A stretch of DNA of 5,746 nt from Acidobacteriota bacterium (GTDB lineage: Bacteria > Acidobacteriota > Terriglobia > Terriglobales > Acidobacteriaceae). The stretch is from positions 1 through 5,746 of the forward strand of contig JAKABE010000240.1 of NCBI GenBank assembly GCA_021801945.1, read 5' to 3'. The position numbers and the translations under genes were made by a program. Below, piece by piece: positions 4,973-5,746 of the stretch; the stretch's first letter is position 1; every line of letters begins with the position of its first letter. Below the pieces are notes generated by a model. It had not been told where the DNA came from, did not search any database, and saw nothing but the letters and a program-made list of their open reading frames with translations.

Positions 4973-5746
4973 TTATTGGAGCAGCTTGGCCGCTTCCTTG
5001 GCGAAGTAGGTGACGATGAAGTCGGCGCCGGCGCGGCGGATGCTGACTAGGGATTCGAGCATGGCGCGCTGGGGGTCCAGCCAGCCCTTGGCGAAGGCGG
5101 CTTGGAGCATGGAATACTCGCCGGAGACCTGGTAGGCGCCGATGGGGACGCCGGTGCGGCGGCGGGCGGCGTGGATGACGTCGAGGTAGGGCATGGCGGG
5201 CTTCATGAGGATCATGTCCGCGCCTTCCTCGATGTCCAAGTCGATCTCGCGCAGGGCCTCGCGCAGATTGGCGCCATCCATCTGATAGGTTCTGCGGTCG
5301 CCGAACTGGGGGGCGGAGTCGGCGGCGTCGCGGAAGGGGCCGTAGAAAGAGGATGCGAATTTGGAGGCGTAGCTGAGGATGGGAGTCTGCGCGCAGCCGG
5401 CGGCGTCGAGGGCACGGCGGATGGCGGCGACGCGGCCGTCCATCATGTCGCTGGGAGCGACGACGTCGGCTCCGGCGCGGGCCTGGCTGACGGCGGTGCG
5501 GGCGAGCAGCTCAAGGGTGGGATCGTTGTCCACGTCGAAGCTCGCATCGGGGGTGTCACCGGACTTGACCACGACGCCGCAGTGGCCGTGGCTGGTGTAC
5601 TCGCAGAGGCAGACGTCGGCGATGAGAACGAGCTTCTTGGCGGCCGGGGACTGCTTGAGCGCGCGCAGCGCCTGCTGGACGATGCCATCTTCCTCCCACG
5701 CGCCGGTGCCCAGCTCATCCTTCGACTCCGGCAGGCCGAAGAGGAG
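4973..5746 (-). CDS. hemB: Porphobilinogen synthase (delta-aminolevulinic acid dehydratase), C-terminal ~257 residues
   Basis: HemB is a cytoplasmic enzyme that condenses two 5-aminolevulinate molecules into porphobilinogen, the second common step of heme and other tetrapyrrole synthesis. The gene runs off the right edge; 257 residues and the TAA stop are visible, and by family length (~325-335) about 70 N-terminal residues are missing. In fragment numbering, [14 protein letters not shown] (44-57) carries the three zinc ligands Cys46, Cys48 and Cys56, so this is the zinc-type enzyme and not the aspartate-rich magnesium type. Lys129 in [17 protein letters not shown] and Lys182 in [13 protein letters not shown] are the two active-site lysines that form Schiff bases with substrate. 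[10 protein letters not shown] and [14 protein letters not shown] are further family blocks. The C-terminus ends [15 protein letters not shown], as expected, with no sign of damage. A 591-base gap separates it from nhaD, so the two are unlikely to be co-transcribed. Confidence 0.97.
   Translation of the reverse strand, partial: LLFGLPESKDELGTGAWEEDGIVQQALRALKQSPAAKKLVLIADVCLCEYTSHGHCGVVVKSGDTPDASFDVDNDPTLELLARTAVSQARAGADVVAPSDMMDGRVAAIRRALDAAGCAQTPILSYASKFASSFYGPFRDAADSAPQFGDRRTYQMDGANLREALREIDLDIEEGADMILMKPAMPYLDVIHAARRRTGVPIGAYQVSGEYSMLQAAFAKGWLDPQRAMLESLVSIRRAGADFIVTYFAKEAAKLLQ

Overview
The window reads as one stretch of a high-GC bacterial chromosome. Every gene I can support lies on the minus strand, in the order hemB (cut by the right edge), nhaD, an AzgA-type purine permease, a DUF4397 lipoprotein, and the first 33 codons of an unrecognised membrane protein (cut by the left edge). 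The lipobox lipoprotein points to a Gram-negative type cell. High GC, long intergenic spaces and a DUF4397 lipoprotein would fit an Acidobacteriota-like genome, but that assignment is an inference from general character and is not proven by any marker here.

Layout: 4973-5746 is the C-terminal ~257 residues of porphobilinogen synthase (HemB), with a complete zinc-cysteine site and both active-site lysines. 4382-4972 is a 591-base gap with no convincing gene. It carries the most striking non-coding signal of the window: four copies of an 11-bp word CAGTTT(T/C)ACAG in 172 bases, in both orientations, upstream of nhaD. 3032-4381 is a full-length NhaD Na+/H+ antiporter. 2836-3031 is a 196-base gap ending in a perfect 7-bp palindrome 3 nt from the ribosome binding site of the next gene. 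1528-2835 is a full-length NCS2/AzgA purine permease. 1144-1527 is a 384-base leader and spacer with alternative stem-loops, a 14-codon upstream ORF with a good ribosome binding site, and an orphan hairpin plus T8 tract on the plus strand. 388-1143 is a lipoprotein with two DUF4397-like halves. 102-387 is a spacer with an imperfect hairpin and a short direct repeat. 1-101 is the start of a membrane protein.

The genes do not form an obvious pathway. HemB makes porphobilinogen for tetrapyrroles, NhaD handles sodium and pH homeostasis, the permease imports purine bases, and the lipoprotein is of unknown function. The gaps of 196 to 591 bases suggest separate transcription units rather than one operon. 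I found no mobile element, RNA gene or CRISPR array. No new multi-gene system is evident; the candidates for something undescribed are the regulatory structures between the genes.
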